A stretch of DNA of 28,446 nucleotides from positions 1 through 28,446 of the forward strand of contig CAZBBX010000028.1 in NCBI GenBank assembly GCA_964490325.1. Reading direction: 5' to 3'. Position numbers and translations under genes: made by a program. Of the stretch, positions 7,593 through 14,732 are shown piece after piece. Position 1 is the stretch's first letter. Every line of letters begins with the position of its first letter. The notes beneath the pieces are model-generated. The model was not told where the DNA came from. It worked only from the letters and a program-made list of their open reading frames with translations, and made no database searches. This DNA comes from DAOPJM01 sp964490325 (GTDB lineage: Bacteria; Bacillota; Clostridia; Christensenellales; CAG-138).

Positions 7593-9746
7593 CTATATCT
7601 CCGTAAGCGGAGCGTCGGCGGAAAGCTCGCGCTCCGTTTTTAATTCGTCAAACTGCACGGTAACAAGCCCCGTTGCTTCCTCGCTGTGCAGCACCGTTCC
7701 GCTGCCGAACACGGGATGCAGCACCCTTGCGTTCGCCGTAAAGCGGGGCTTTGCCTTGGAGGCAAGTGCGCGTTCGCTGCTTTTGATGTAGCGCTGCGCA
7801 TCGCGTATCAGCTCGTCCTTGGGCTCGCGCACGCAGTCCAGCGCATCCCGTCCTATGTCGGTCAAAAAGCGGGAGGGATAGCGGAAATCCCCCGAGAAGC
7901 TGCGCCCCTCCGCGTCGGAGAGGTACAGCCGCGTCTGCGCACGGGTGAGCGCAACAAAGCACAGTCGGCGCTCCTCCTCCAGCTCAGCGGGGGTGGAGAC
8001 CTTTTTGGAGGGGAAGACGCTCTCCTTCAGCTCGCAGAGGAACACCACGGGAAACTCCAGACCCTTGGCGCTGTGGACGGTCATCAGCTTCACGGCGTCG
8101 CGCTGCGACCCCACATCCGCGTCCGTGAACAGCGCCACATGCAGCAGATAGCTTTCCAAGCTGGTCTCCTCGCCGCAGCTCGTTTCATACTCATACACGG
8201 ACTGCTTTAGCTCGGCAAGGTTGTCTAAGCGTTCGCCGCTGCCCTCCGTGCGAAGGGCGGCCTCGTAGCCGCTCTCGTCCAAGAGCTTTGTTAGGATCTC
8301 CGATGCGGACAGGGTGGAAACGCTCTCTTGACAGCGCTCGATCAGCTGCAAAAAGGCTTTCGCGCCCGTGCCGCGAAACAGCTCCTCCTCCGCGCAGAGC
8401 TGCAGCGCTCGATATAGGCTGACGGCATTCTGCTCGGCATACGTCTTGAGGCGGGCAATGCGCCGTTCGCCGATGTTGCGCTTGGGACGGTTGACCACCC
8501 GCAGGAAGGACAGATCGTCGCCGTAGACGACCAAGCGGAGGTAACAGAGCGCGTCCCGCACCTCGGCGCGCTCAAAGAAGGCGGCGCCGCTGTACAGCAC
8601 ATAGGGAAGCTGCGCCTTTAGGAAGACCTCCTCGATGGGGCGCGTCAGGTAGTGCGCCCGATACAGCACCGCAATGTCTCCAAGCGCAACGCCCTCCATC
8701 TCCAAGGCCCGCACTTCCTCGGCGATCCATGTTGCCTCCTCCGCGGCGTCCTTGGCGTGAAAATACAGGGGCTTTTGCCCGTCGGGCAGCATGGCGATGA
8801 GGCGCTTGTCCATGCGGATGCGGTTGCGTTCGATCAAGGCGTTCGCGGCGTTTAGGATCTGCGGGGTGGAGCGGTAGTTCTCCATCATCAGGATGGTGCG
8901 CGTGGAGGGGTAGGCCTTGTCAAAGTCCAGTAAGAAGCGCACATCGGCGCCGCGCCAGCCATAGATGGTCTGGTCGGGATCCCCCACGATAAAGAGATTC
9001 TTGTGGTAGTCGGACAGCACGTTCAGCAGGCGATACTGCTGCTCGTCGATGTCCTGAAATTCGTCCACCATGATGTAGCTGAGGCGCTTTTGCCACTTTC
9101 GGCAGACGTCGGGATTCTCGCGAAAGATGTACAGGGTGAAGTTGATAAGGTCGTTGTAGTCCAGCCCGAAGCACTTCTTTTGCATGTACAGATAGCCGTA
9201 AAAGATCATGTCGAAGGGTTCCTTGGCGTCAAGGTACTGCCTGCGCAGACCCTCCAAGGGGAGGGCGATCAGGGCTTCATAGTACTTTGGCTCGCCCTTA
9301 TTTTTGCGGATCTCGATCAGCTCGCGTGCGTGTGCATAGGTCATGTGCCGCAAGGTCAGGCCGCGCTCCTCGTAGATGAGGGCAAGCATGGCGTCGATGT
9401 CGCCGTTGCCCAGCACCAAGAAGCGTTCGGGATAGCCCACGACATGCGCCTCCTCCTGCAGCACGCTCACGCAAAAGCCGTGGAAGGTGCTGATGTAGCC
9501 CGTGTCCCGTTCACCCGTGGCCTTGCGGATGCGCAGACGCATCTCGTTTGCAGCCTTGTTGGTGAAGGTGACGCACAGGAGCCTTGCGGGGGCGACGCCC
9601 AAAACGTTGACCAAATAGGCAAAGCGGCTCGTCAGCGCGCGCGTCTTGCCGCTGCCTGCACCTGCAATGACGCGTACGCAGCCCTCCGTCGTTGTGACGG
9701 CTTTACGTTGTTGCTCGTTTAGTCCCTCCAATACGTCGTCTGTCAT
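7593..9746 (-). CDS. PcrA/UvrD-type 3'-5' DNA helicase
   Basis: A superfamily 1A ATP-dependent helicase of 717 residues, the usual length for this family. It unwinds DNA in repair and replication-fork maintenance in the cytoplasm. All core motifs are present in order: Walker A GAGSGKT (29-35), TFTNKAANEM, Walker B DEFQD, GDPDQTIYGWRGAD, NYRSTPQI, TVHSAKGLEFPVV and VALTRAQTRLYL. The C-terminal end (HPVFGSGTVL...VQFD) is the small Tudor-like segment of PcrA proteins that contacts RNA polymerase. The start has GGGAGG upstream, and a good promoter with a very short leader lies just before it. It is divergent from the deacetylase gene and convergent with the lipoprotein. Assignment to PcrA rather than another UvrD paralogue is likely but not certain from sequence alone. 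Confidence 0.93.
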   Translation of the reverse strand: MTDDVLEGLNEQQRKAVTTTEGCVRVIAGAGSGKTRALTSRFAYLVNVLGVAPARLLCVTFTNKAANEMRLRIRKATGERDTGYISTFHGFCVSVLQEEAHVVGYPERFLVLGNGDIDAMLALIYEERGLTLRHMTYAHARELIEIRKNKGEPKYYEALIALPLEGLRRQYLDAKEPFDMIFYGYLYMQKKCFGLDYNDLINFTLYIFRENPDVCRKWQKRLSYIMVDEFQDIDEQQYRLLNVLSDYHKNLFIVGDPDQTIYGWRGADVRFLLDFDKAYPSTRTILMMENYRSTPQILNAANALIERNRIRMDKRLIAMLPDGQKPLYFHAKDAAEEATWIAEEVRALEMEGVALGDIAVLYRAHYLTRPIEEVFLKAQLPYVLYSGAAFFERAEVRDALCYLRLVVYGDDLSFLRVVNRPKRNIGERRIARLKTYAEQNAVSLYRALQLCAEEELFRGTGAKAFLQLIERCQESVSTLSASEILTKLLDESGYEAALRTEGSGERLDNLAELKQSVYEYETSCGEETSLESYLLHVALFTDADVGSQRDAVKLMTVHSAKGLEFPVVFLCELKESVFPSKKVSTPAELEEERRLCFVALTRAQTRLYLSDAEGRSFSGDFRYPSRFLTDIGRDALDCVREPKDELIRDAQRYIKSSERALASKAKPRFTANARVLHPVFGSGTVLHSEEATGLVTVQFDELKTERELSADAPLTEI
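7608..7641 (+). terminator. Intrinsic terminator inside the convergent helicase gene
   Basis: CGGAGCG (7608-7614) pairs with CGCTCCG (7630-7636) around a 15-base loop, followed by TTTTT. It begins 19 bases after the lipoprotein stop and lies within the 3' coding end of the helicase gene, the only room available. Confidence 0.5.
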
Positions 9747-9763
9747 ACCCGCCTCCCATTTTC

Positions 9764-9792
9764 AGTATAGCACGGCGCTGCTGCGGCGGCAA
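9764..9792 (-). promoter_or_regulatory. Promoter of the helicase gene
   Basis: On the minus strand TTGCCG (9787-9792), a 17-base spacer and TATACT (9764-9769) preceded by TGC, an extended -10. The start point would lie only about 11 bases before the ATG, with the ribosome site directly after it. Confidence 0.65.
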
Positions 9793-9821
9793 GGCAGGAT
9801 TTCTCCTTTGATCCGACCATA

Positions 9822-9834
9822 ACGATCCGATCGT
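9822..9834. promoter_or_regulatory. Possible operator: 6-bp inverted repeat between divergent promoters
   Basis: ACGATC and GATCGT flank one central C. The site lies between the helicase and deacetylase promoters and touches neither -10 element. A regulator cannot be named and chance is possible. Confidence 0.25.
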
Positions 9835-9850
9835 ATGCAATAGACAGGTA

Positions 9851-9880
9851 TTGGACAAACGACAACTTCTGTAGTATACT
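9851..9880 (+). promoter_or_regulatory. Promoter of the deacetylase gene
   Basis: TTGGAC (9851-9856), an 18-base spacer and TATACT (9875-9880), with the start codon 36 bases further on and GGGGGA as ribosome site. Confidence 0.6.
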
Positions 9881-9916
9881 TGCGGTAAGATATCGGAATT
9901 GACGGGGGGATCTCTT

Positions 9917-11086
9917 ATGAAAAAAATTTGCTTGGTGTTCCTTGCACTTATCTTGCTTTGCGCATCCTTTGGCTGTACGAAGGACACGAAACCGCAGGCA
10001 GAGGGAGCGACATCTGCAACGGCCGTGGCCGTCTCGGTTGACGCCACCGCAGCCGCGGCAACGCTTGTTCCCACACCCACGCCTTCCGCCACGCCTGCGC
10101 CCACACCCACGCCCGAGCCTACGCCCACACCCACGCCGACGCCCTCCCCGATACCTTCGCCGACCCCTGTACCCTATCTTGTCTTTGCCGATGACTTTGC
10201 TTTGATAGCCCCCGAACGAACCGCTAAACTTACCATACGCTGCGACACCTACAAGGAACTTCCCGACAAGCAGGCCGTGGAGGTGCGTTTGGCGGACGGC
10301 ACCGTTGTTGGGTCGGCTGTCCTCAAGCGCGCCAGGGACAACAAGGTGGAGGTAACGCTGCCAACGGGACTGTCGCCGCGCACGACGTTGTATCTGTTTG
10401 CGGAAGGCATCTCCTATCCCATTCATACCGTGGACGTGGCGGTGCTGGACAAGGAGTATGTCCCCGTCCTCGGAAACTATGAACGGGACGATAAGATGAT
10501 CGCCTTGACCTTTGACTGCGCCTATGGGGAAGTTAATACCGATTACCTTTTGGACACGCTGCAGGCTTACGGCATCCATGCCACCTTCTTTATGACCGGC
10601 GGCTGGGCAGGCAACCATGAGCGCTGGATCGAGCGCATGATCGCGGATGGTCACGAGATCGGCAACCATACCATGAGCCACCCTTCCATGACGGGTCTTA
10701 GCAACAACGAAATCCTTAGCCAAATTGCCCGCACCAGCAAAGTCATCTATGAAAAGTATGGCTACACCGTGCATCTGTTCCGTCCGCCCTATGGCTCCAC
10801 CAATGCCAAGGTCAACACCATAGCCCGCTACTGCGGCTGCGAGGTCATCAAGTGGGGACAGACCTCCAAGGATGCTTCCGATGGCTGGACAGGTGAGCGC
10901 ATCATCAAGCTGCTGCTTGAGGAGCTGCAGCCGGGTGACATCGTGCTTTGTCACAATGGAGCGCCGGAGCTGCACAACTATTTAGAGCCCGTCCTTACCG
11001 AGCTTGTTGCGCGCGGCTATACCTTCGGCACGGTCTCCGAGCTGATGGGCTGGACCTGGGACGACGCCGACACGAACACCCCTTGA
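9917..11086 (+). CDS. Polysaccharide deacetylase (NodB fold) with Thr/Pro tether
   Basis: A 389-aa secreted, probably lipid-anchored enzyme that removes acetyl groups from a cell-wall or surface polysaccharide. The signal sequence ends near Cys20 in a weak lipobox (ASFGC). A Thr/Pro tether (51-86) and a small beta-rich domain (87-180) precede the NodB domain (about 190-380). Catalytic blocks: TFDCAYG with Asp200, HTMSH with His251 and His255, RPPYGS (289-294) and DIVLCHNG. The second Asp of the usual TFDD is Cys201 here, as in PdaA/PdaB-like relatives where this position also varies, so activity or metal use may differ. The ATG at 9917 is preferred over an in-frame TTG at 9899 because GGGGGA stands just upstream. 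The last 70 bp overlap the convergent acetyltransferase gene. Confidence 0.9.
   Translation: MKKICLVFLALILLCASFGCTKDTKPQAEGATSATAVAVSVDATAAAATLVPTPTPSATPAPTPTPEPTPTPTPTPSPIPSPTPVPYLVFADDFALIAPERTAKLTIRCDTYKELPDKQAVEVRLADGTVVGSAVLKRARDNKVEVTLPTGLSPRTTLYLFAEGISYPIHTVDVAVLDKEYVPVLGNYERDDKMIALTFDCAYGEVNTDYLLDTLQAYGIHATFFMTGGWAGNHERWIERMIADGHEIGNHTMSHPSMTGLSNNEILSQIARTSKVIYEKYGYTVHLFRPPYGSTNAKVNTIARYCGCEVIKWGQTSKDASDGWTGERIIKLLLEELQPGDIVLCHNGAPELHNYLEPVLTELVARGYTFGTVSELMGWTWDDADTNTP
10067..10174 (+). repeat. Thr/Pro codon repeat in the deacetylase tether
   Basis: A run of near-identical hexanucleotides (CCCACA / CCCACG) encodes about 36 residues of Pro alternating with Thr, Ser, Ala or Glu. It forms an extended spacer, probably through the cell wall, and could vary in length by slippage. 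Confidence 0.75.
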
Positions 11087-11649
11087 CCGATCACCCTATC
11101 ACCCATGCTGTCCTGATACGCGCCCCCATACAGGCGGGAGGCGTGCTGTGTGTCGCGCAAAAAGGAAAGCCCCAGCCGCTCCGCAAAGCGGCCGCCGTCC
11201 TTGGTCACGGTGTCCATGAGGATCGAGCTGAAGCGCTTGGCATAGGGTCGATAGTACGCAAGCGCGCTCTTAAGCAGCAGATCCGCAAGCCCTTCGCCCC
11301 GCCGATCCGAGCGGATGGCGATGCAGCTTAAAAAGAGATAGAGCGGCGCTGTGTCCTGCTCGTCAAGCGGTATAACATCCCGCTTTGTAAGCGCCGCATC
11401 GTTGTAGGAGCCGTCCAAGATGCATAAATACAGCTCATGCGGAACGGGAAACAGGTTCAAAAACCCCGCCACGCCCTTTGGATCCTTTAGGGCAAAGCAG
11501 GTATAGGGCTTACAGACATACATTTGCCACGCCTCCTTGTAAGGCGTGATGTACATTTCAGAATAATACCCGCGCTCGATGGCCTCCATTTGGCGAAAGT
11601 CCTCCAAGCACAGCGCCTGCGCCTGCCGCGTGTCCGTTGTAAGCCGCAT
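11017..11649 (-). CDS. GNAT-family N-acetyltransferase
   Basis: A 210-aa cytoplasmic protein with the acetyl-CoA-binding motif A of the GNAT fold (LSCIAIRSDRRGEGLADLLL; RRGEGLA at 116-122). The substrate cannot be told. AAGGAG and GGAGG both lie just before the ATG at 11649. The fold probably ends near residue 185, and the last ~25 residues are encoded antisense to the deacetylase 3' end, suggesting a stop codon was lost and the frame extended. It lies downstream of recA on the same strand but behind a strong terminator that leaves no room for a separate promoter, so expression may depend on read-through. Confidence 0.8.
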   Translation of the reverse strand: MRLTTDTRQAQALCLEDFRQMEAIERGYYSEMYITPYKEAWQMYVCKPYTCFALKDPKGVAGFLNLFPVPHELYLCILDGSYNDAALTKRDVIPLDEQDTAPLYLFLSCIAIRSDRRGEGLADLLLKSALAYYRPYAKRFSSILMDTVTKDGGRFAERLGLSFLRDTQHASRLYGGAYQDSMGDRVIGQGVFVSASSQVQPISSETVPKV

Positions 11650-11672
11650 TGCCTCCGCTCCTTTTTGCCCCC

Positions 11673-11713
11673 GAAAGAAAAGCGCGCCGCAGCGATGCTT
11701 CGCCGCGGTGCGC
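11673..11713 (-). terminator. Terminator of the recA transcript
   Basis: On the minus strand a 14-bp stem (11700-11713 with 11682-11695; one A.C mismatch, one G.U pair) closes a 4-base loop and is followed by TTTTCTTTC. It starts 22 bases after the recA stop. Confidence 0.75.
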
Positions 11714-11735
11714 CTGCTGTCTATATTTGCTGTTG

Positions 11736-12878
11736 CTACTCGTCGTACTCCTCGGGGATAGACTCCTTTGTCGTCTCCTCGATGGATTCGCTTTCCCGAA
11801 CGATCTCGGCGGGACGGGTCAGCCCCGCAGAGGCGGCAAGCTGCTGCCTTGCCAGACGCTTTTGCTCCGCATCGGCGTCCTGCTTGCGCTTTTGCTCCTC
11901 GACGTCGGCGCGGATGCGCGCTTCGACCTCGTCGCAGACCGTGGGGTTGTCCTTGAGGAACAGGCGGGCATTGTCGCGACCCTGCGCCATGCGCAGCTCT
12001 CCGTAGGAGAACCAGGAGCCCGACTTGATGATGATGCGCCGCGCCACCGCCATGTCCAGTATGCTGCCCTCACGGGAGATGCCCTCGCCGTAGAGCATAT
12101 CGAACTCGGCGATCTTAAAGGGGGGAGCGACCTTGTTTTTGACGACCTTGACGCGGGTGCGGTTGCCGATGAAGTCCGTGCCGTTCTTCAGCGTCTCGAT
12201 GCGGCGCACATCCAAGCGAATGGAGGCGTAGAACTTGAGCGCCTTGCCGCCTGTGGTCGTCTCGGGATTGCCGAACATGACGCCGACCTTTTCACGCAGC
12301 TGGTTGATGAAGATGACGATGCAGTTGGACTTGCTGATGGCGCCTGCCAGCTTGCGCAGTGCCTGCGACATCAAGCGCGCCTGCAGACCCACATGGGCGT
12401 CGCCCATGTCGCCTTCGATCTCGGCCTTGGGAACCAACGCCGCCACGGAGTCGACCACGATGGTGTCGATCGCGCCGCTGCGCACCAGGGATTCGGTGAT
12501 GTCCAACGCCTGCTCGCCCGTGTCGGGCTGCGAAACGTACAGATCGTCCGTGCAGACGCCCAGATGCTCGGCATAGATGGGATCCAGTGCGTGCTCCGCG
12601 TCGATGAACGCCGCAATGCCGCCAAGCTTCTGCGTCTGTGCGATGACATGCAGCGCGATGGTGGTCTTGCCTGAGGACTCGGGTCCGTAGATCTCCACGA
12701 TCCTGCCGCGGGGCAGACCGCCCAAGCCCAGTGCAATGTCCAGATCGATACAGCCCGTAGGGATGACGGACACAGGAACCCGCGCACCCGTATCGCCCAG
12801 CTTCATGATGGCGCCCTTGCCAAATTGTTTCTCGATCTGCGCTAAGGCGATCTCCAGTGATTTCTCTTTTTCCAGCAT
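11736..12878 (-). CDS. recA: Recombinase RecA
   Basis: The DNA strand-exchange protein of homologous recombination and co-protease of the SOS response, 380 aa. It has the RecA Walker A GPESSGKT (65-72), the IDAEHALDP segment, Walker B (TIVVDSVAAL), loop L1 (EGDMGDAHVGLQARLMSQALRK, shown here as its conserved block) and loop L2 with FINQLREKVGVMFGNPETTTGG. The last ~50 residues are acidic and charged, as usual. A ribosome site (AAAGGG) precedes the ATG. It is the last gene of the ftsK-rimO-pgsA-cinA-recA run but also has its own TATAAT promoter in the end of cinA, and a terminator follows. I saw no typical Gram-positive LexA box (GAAC-N4-GTTC) in the 60 bases upstream. Confidence 0.97.
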   Translation of the reverse strand: MLEKEKSLEIALAQIEKQFGKGAIMKLGDTGARVPVSVIPTGCIDLDIALGLGGLPRGRIVEIYGPESSGKTTIALHVIAQTQKLGGIAAFIDAEHALDPIYAEHLGVCTDDLYVSQPDTGEQALDITESLVRSGAIDTIVVDSVAALVPKAEIEGDMGDAHVGLQARLMSQALRKLAGAISKSNCIVIFINQLREKVGVMFGNPETTTGGKALKFYASIRLDVRRIETLKNGTDFIGNRTRVKVVKNKVAPPFKIAEFDMLYGEGISREGSILDMAVARRIIIKSGSWFSYGELRMAQGRDNARLFLKDNPTVCDEVEARIRADVEEQKRKQDADAEQKRLARQQLAASAGLTRPAEIVRESESIEETTKESIPEEYDE

Positions 12879-12916
12879 ACGTACTTTCCCTTTCTGAGCC
12901 TTATCTTATCATTCCT

Positions 12917-12946
12917 ATTATAACACATCAGCCCTGTATCGTACAG
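12917..12946 (-). promoter_or_regulatory. Internal recA promoter with overlapping inverted repeat
   Basis: On the minus strand a perfect TATAAT (12917-12922) is preceded by TGT, an extended -10. Where the -35 should be there is only TGTACG. That region holds a 13-base inverted repeat (12934-12946: CTGTA, 3 bases, TACAG), which could be an operator. It lies within the last codons of cinA, so the repeat may partly reflect coding constraint. Confidence 0.5.
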
Positions 12947-14157
12947 AGTTTTCTTCGAAAAATGTCCAAAGCGTGCAGCACGGCGGCGTCGCGGATACGC
13001 GCCCGATCACCGCGCAGATGCAGCTCCTTAACGATCGTGCCCTCCTTGGAGGCCAGTGCCACAAACACCAGACCCACATCCTTGCCCTCGGGACCTGCAT
13101 AGCCCGTGGTGGACAGGGCGTAGTCGCTGCCCGCAGCGCTGCGCATCCCCTCCGCCATCTCCTTGGCACAGGCGGCCGAGACCGCGCCGTCCCGCTCAAG
13201 CGTCTCCTTGGAGACGCCCAAGCGCCGCTGCTTTGCCGCGTTGCTGTAGGTCACGTCCCCTTCCAACAAATAGCCGGAGCTGCCGCTAAGGTCGACAAAG
13301 GCGCTTGTGAGCAGCCCTCCCGTGCAGCTTTCCGCCACGGAAAGCGTCTGTCCAAGCGCGAGGAGCCTGCGATGGCAGACGCCCGCAAGCGTGCCCCCAT
13401 CCTCGCTGTACAGGCAGTCGCCCAAGAGGGTACGGATCTTACATAGCACAGGCGCAAGCAGGGCTTCGCCCTCCGCCTCGTCCCTTGCCCGCGCCGTAAC
13501 GCGCAGCGTGACCTCGTTTGTTCGTATGTAGGGTGCGATGGTGGGATTCTGCTGCTTTGCGATCAGCTCCTTTAGGCGCGTGGTCACCTCCGACTCGCCC
13601 AAGCCGAACACGCAGAGCGTGCGCGAAACGAAGCGCTGCCCCGCCTCGCCAATGAGCAGCGGCAGAAGCTCGTTTTGAAACATGGGCTTCAGCTCCCTTG
13701 GCGGTCCGGGCAGCAGCGCCATGCGCTTGCCGTCCCTTTCCATGAGGCAGCCGGGAGCCGTTCCAAAGTCGTTTTTGAGGATGGTACAGTCACGCGGGAA
13801 GCAGGCCTGCTTGCGGTTGTTCTCGTTTGCGCAGCGGCCGCGCAGGGCAAAGTAGTCCTCGATCCTCTTCCACTCGTCGGGGTACAGCGCAAGCGGCAGT
13901 CCCCATACGGCGGCAGCCGTCTCCTTGGTCAGATCGTCCTCCGTTGGCCCCAAGCCGCCGCACAGCAGCACAAGGTCGGCACGGGTAAGCGCCGTTTCGA
14001 TGGCCTCGGTGAGCCTTGCCGCGTTGTCTCCCACCACCTGCTGGCGGTACAGCGTCACCCCCGCAGCGGCAAGCTGCTCTGCAAGAAAGGCGGCGTCCGT
14101 GTTGACGATCTGCCCCATCAGCAGCTCCGTGCCCACACAGATCAGTTCAGCGATCAT
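12928..14157 (-). CDS. cinA: CinA: nicotinamide-nucleotide amidase / competence-damage protein
   Basis: A two-domain cytoplasmic protein of 409 aa, typical length. The N-terminal part (1-170) is the MoaB/COG1058 domain, with GTELLMGQIVNTD and LVLLCGGLGPTEDD, linked to ADP-ribose or NAD-derivative hydrolysis. The C-terminal part (about 250-409) is the PncC amidohydrolase that deamidates nicotinamide mononucleotide, with SVAESCTGGLLTS, YSNAAKQRRLGV and STTGYAGPEGKDVG. In many Gram-positives cinA sits directly before recA and is co-regulated with it, as here. Its 5' end overlaps the pgsA stop by 11 bp, indicating translational coupling, and recA follows 49 bp after its stop. Confidence 0.95.
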   Translation of the reverse strand: MIAELICVGTELLMGQIVNTDAAFLAEQLAAAGVTLYRQQVVGDNAARLTEAIETALTRADLVLLCGGLGPTEDDLTKETAAAVWGLPLALYPDEWKRIEDYFALRGRCANENNRKQACFPRDCTILKNDFGTAPGCLMERDGKRMALLPGPPRELKPMFQNELLPLLIGEAGQRFVSRTLCVFGLGESEVTTRLKELIAKQQNPTIAPYIRTNEVTLRVTARARDEAEGEALLAPVLCKIRTLLGDCLYSEDGGTLAGVCHRRLLALGQTLSVAESCTGGLLTSAFVDLSGSSGYLLEGDVTYSNAAKQRRLGVSKETLERDGAVSAACAKEMAEGMRSAAGSDYALSTTGYAGPEGKDVGLVFVALASKEGTIVKELHLRGDRARIRDAAVLHALDIFRRKLCTIQG

Positions 14158-14722
14158 GTAGATCCACCACTCCCTTATTCTTGATAAGATAATCCGTCAT
14201 GCTCCACAGGGAGGCGACAAGCGCCGCTCCCGTGACGATGCAGCTGCCCGCATACAGCGCCGTCCCCGCCCACGGAAGAAGCGGCGACAACAGCTCCCCA
14301 AGCGGGGCGTCCAGCAGCAGGAACATCACCGCCACACACTGCAGCGTGGTCTTGAGCTTTCCAAGTGTTCCCGCCGCAAGCACCACGCCCTTGCCCGCCG
14401 CCACAAGGCGAAAGCCCGATATGACAAATTCGCGTGCAACAAAGGCGATGGTCAGCACGGGATCCAGCTCCCCCGTGCCGCTGAGCATGATGAACGCCGC
14501 CGACACCAGCACCTTGTCCGCGATGGGATCCATCAGGCGGCCAAAGTCGGTGCAAAGATCGTGCTTGCGGGCATAGCGCCCATCCAAGACGTCCGTTATG
14601 GACGCCGCAAGGAAGATCCCCGCCGCGATCCACAGCCGAAAGGACAGGGGCAGATAAAAGCAAAGCACAAACAGCGGCACCAGCACAAGGCGCAGCAGGG
14701 TCAGCCGATTGGCAAGATTCAT
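14147..14722 (-). CDS. pgsA: CDP-diacylglycerol-glycerol-3-phosphate 3-phosphatidyltransferase
   Basis: An integral membrane enzyme of 191 aa that makes phosphatidylglycerol phosphate from CDP-diacylglycerol and glycerol-3-phosphate. The CDP-alcohol phosphotransferase signature is complete: Asp44-x2-Asp47-Gly48-x2-Ala51-Arg52-x8-Gly61-x3-Asp65-x3-Asp69. Five or six hydrophobic helices surround it. The start at 14722 is chosen because AAAGGAG stands just before it and MNLANRLTLLR is the usual N terminus; the frame continues upstream without family similarity. It lies 10 bp after rimO and overlaps cinA by 11 bp. Confidence 0.95.
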   Translation of the reverse strand: MNLANRLTLLRLVLVPLFVLCFYLPLSFRLWIAAGIFLAASITDVLDGRYARKHDLCTDFGRLMDPIADKVLVSAAFIMLSGTGELDPVLTIAFVAREFVISGFRLVAAGKGVVLAAGTLGKLKTTLQCVAVMFLLLDAPLGELLSPLLPWAGTALYAGSCIVTGAALVASLWSMTDYLIKNKGVVDLHDR

Positions 14723-14732
14723 GTGGCTCCTT

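Noticed and set aside
10067..10174. Repeat run as a possible CRISPR array
   Set aside because: It is a hexanucleotide Thr/Pro codon repeat inside an open frame, with no spacer-repeat pattern and no cas genes.
9743..10975. Open minus-strand frame of 410 codons
   Set aside because: It lies opposite the polysaccharide deacetylase and includes a Gly/Arg-rich artefact from the Thr/Pro repeat.
11649..12674. Open plus-strand frame of 341 codons
   Set aside because: It lies opposite recA, which is unmistakable. It has no family similarity and no start signals.
12934..12946. E. coli-type LexA box in front of recA
   Set aside because: The E. coli consensus needs CTGT-N8-ACAG; here the spacing is 5, and the usual Gram-positive LexA box is different. 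It is kept only as an unnamed inverted repeat.
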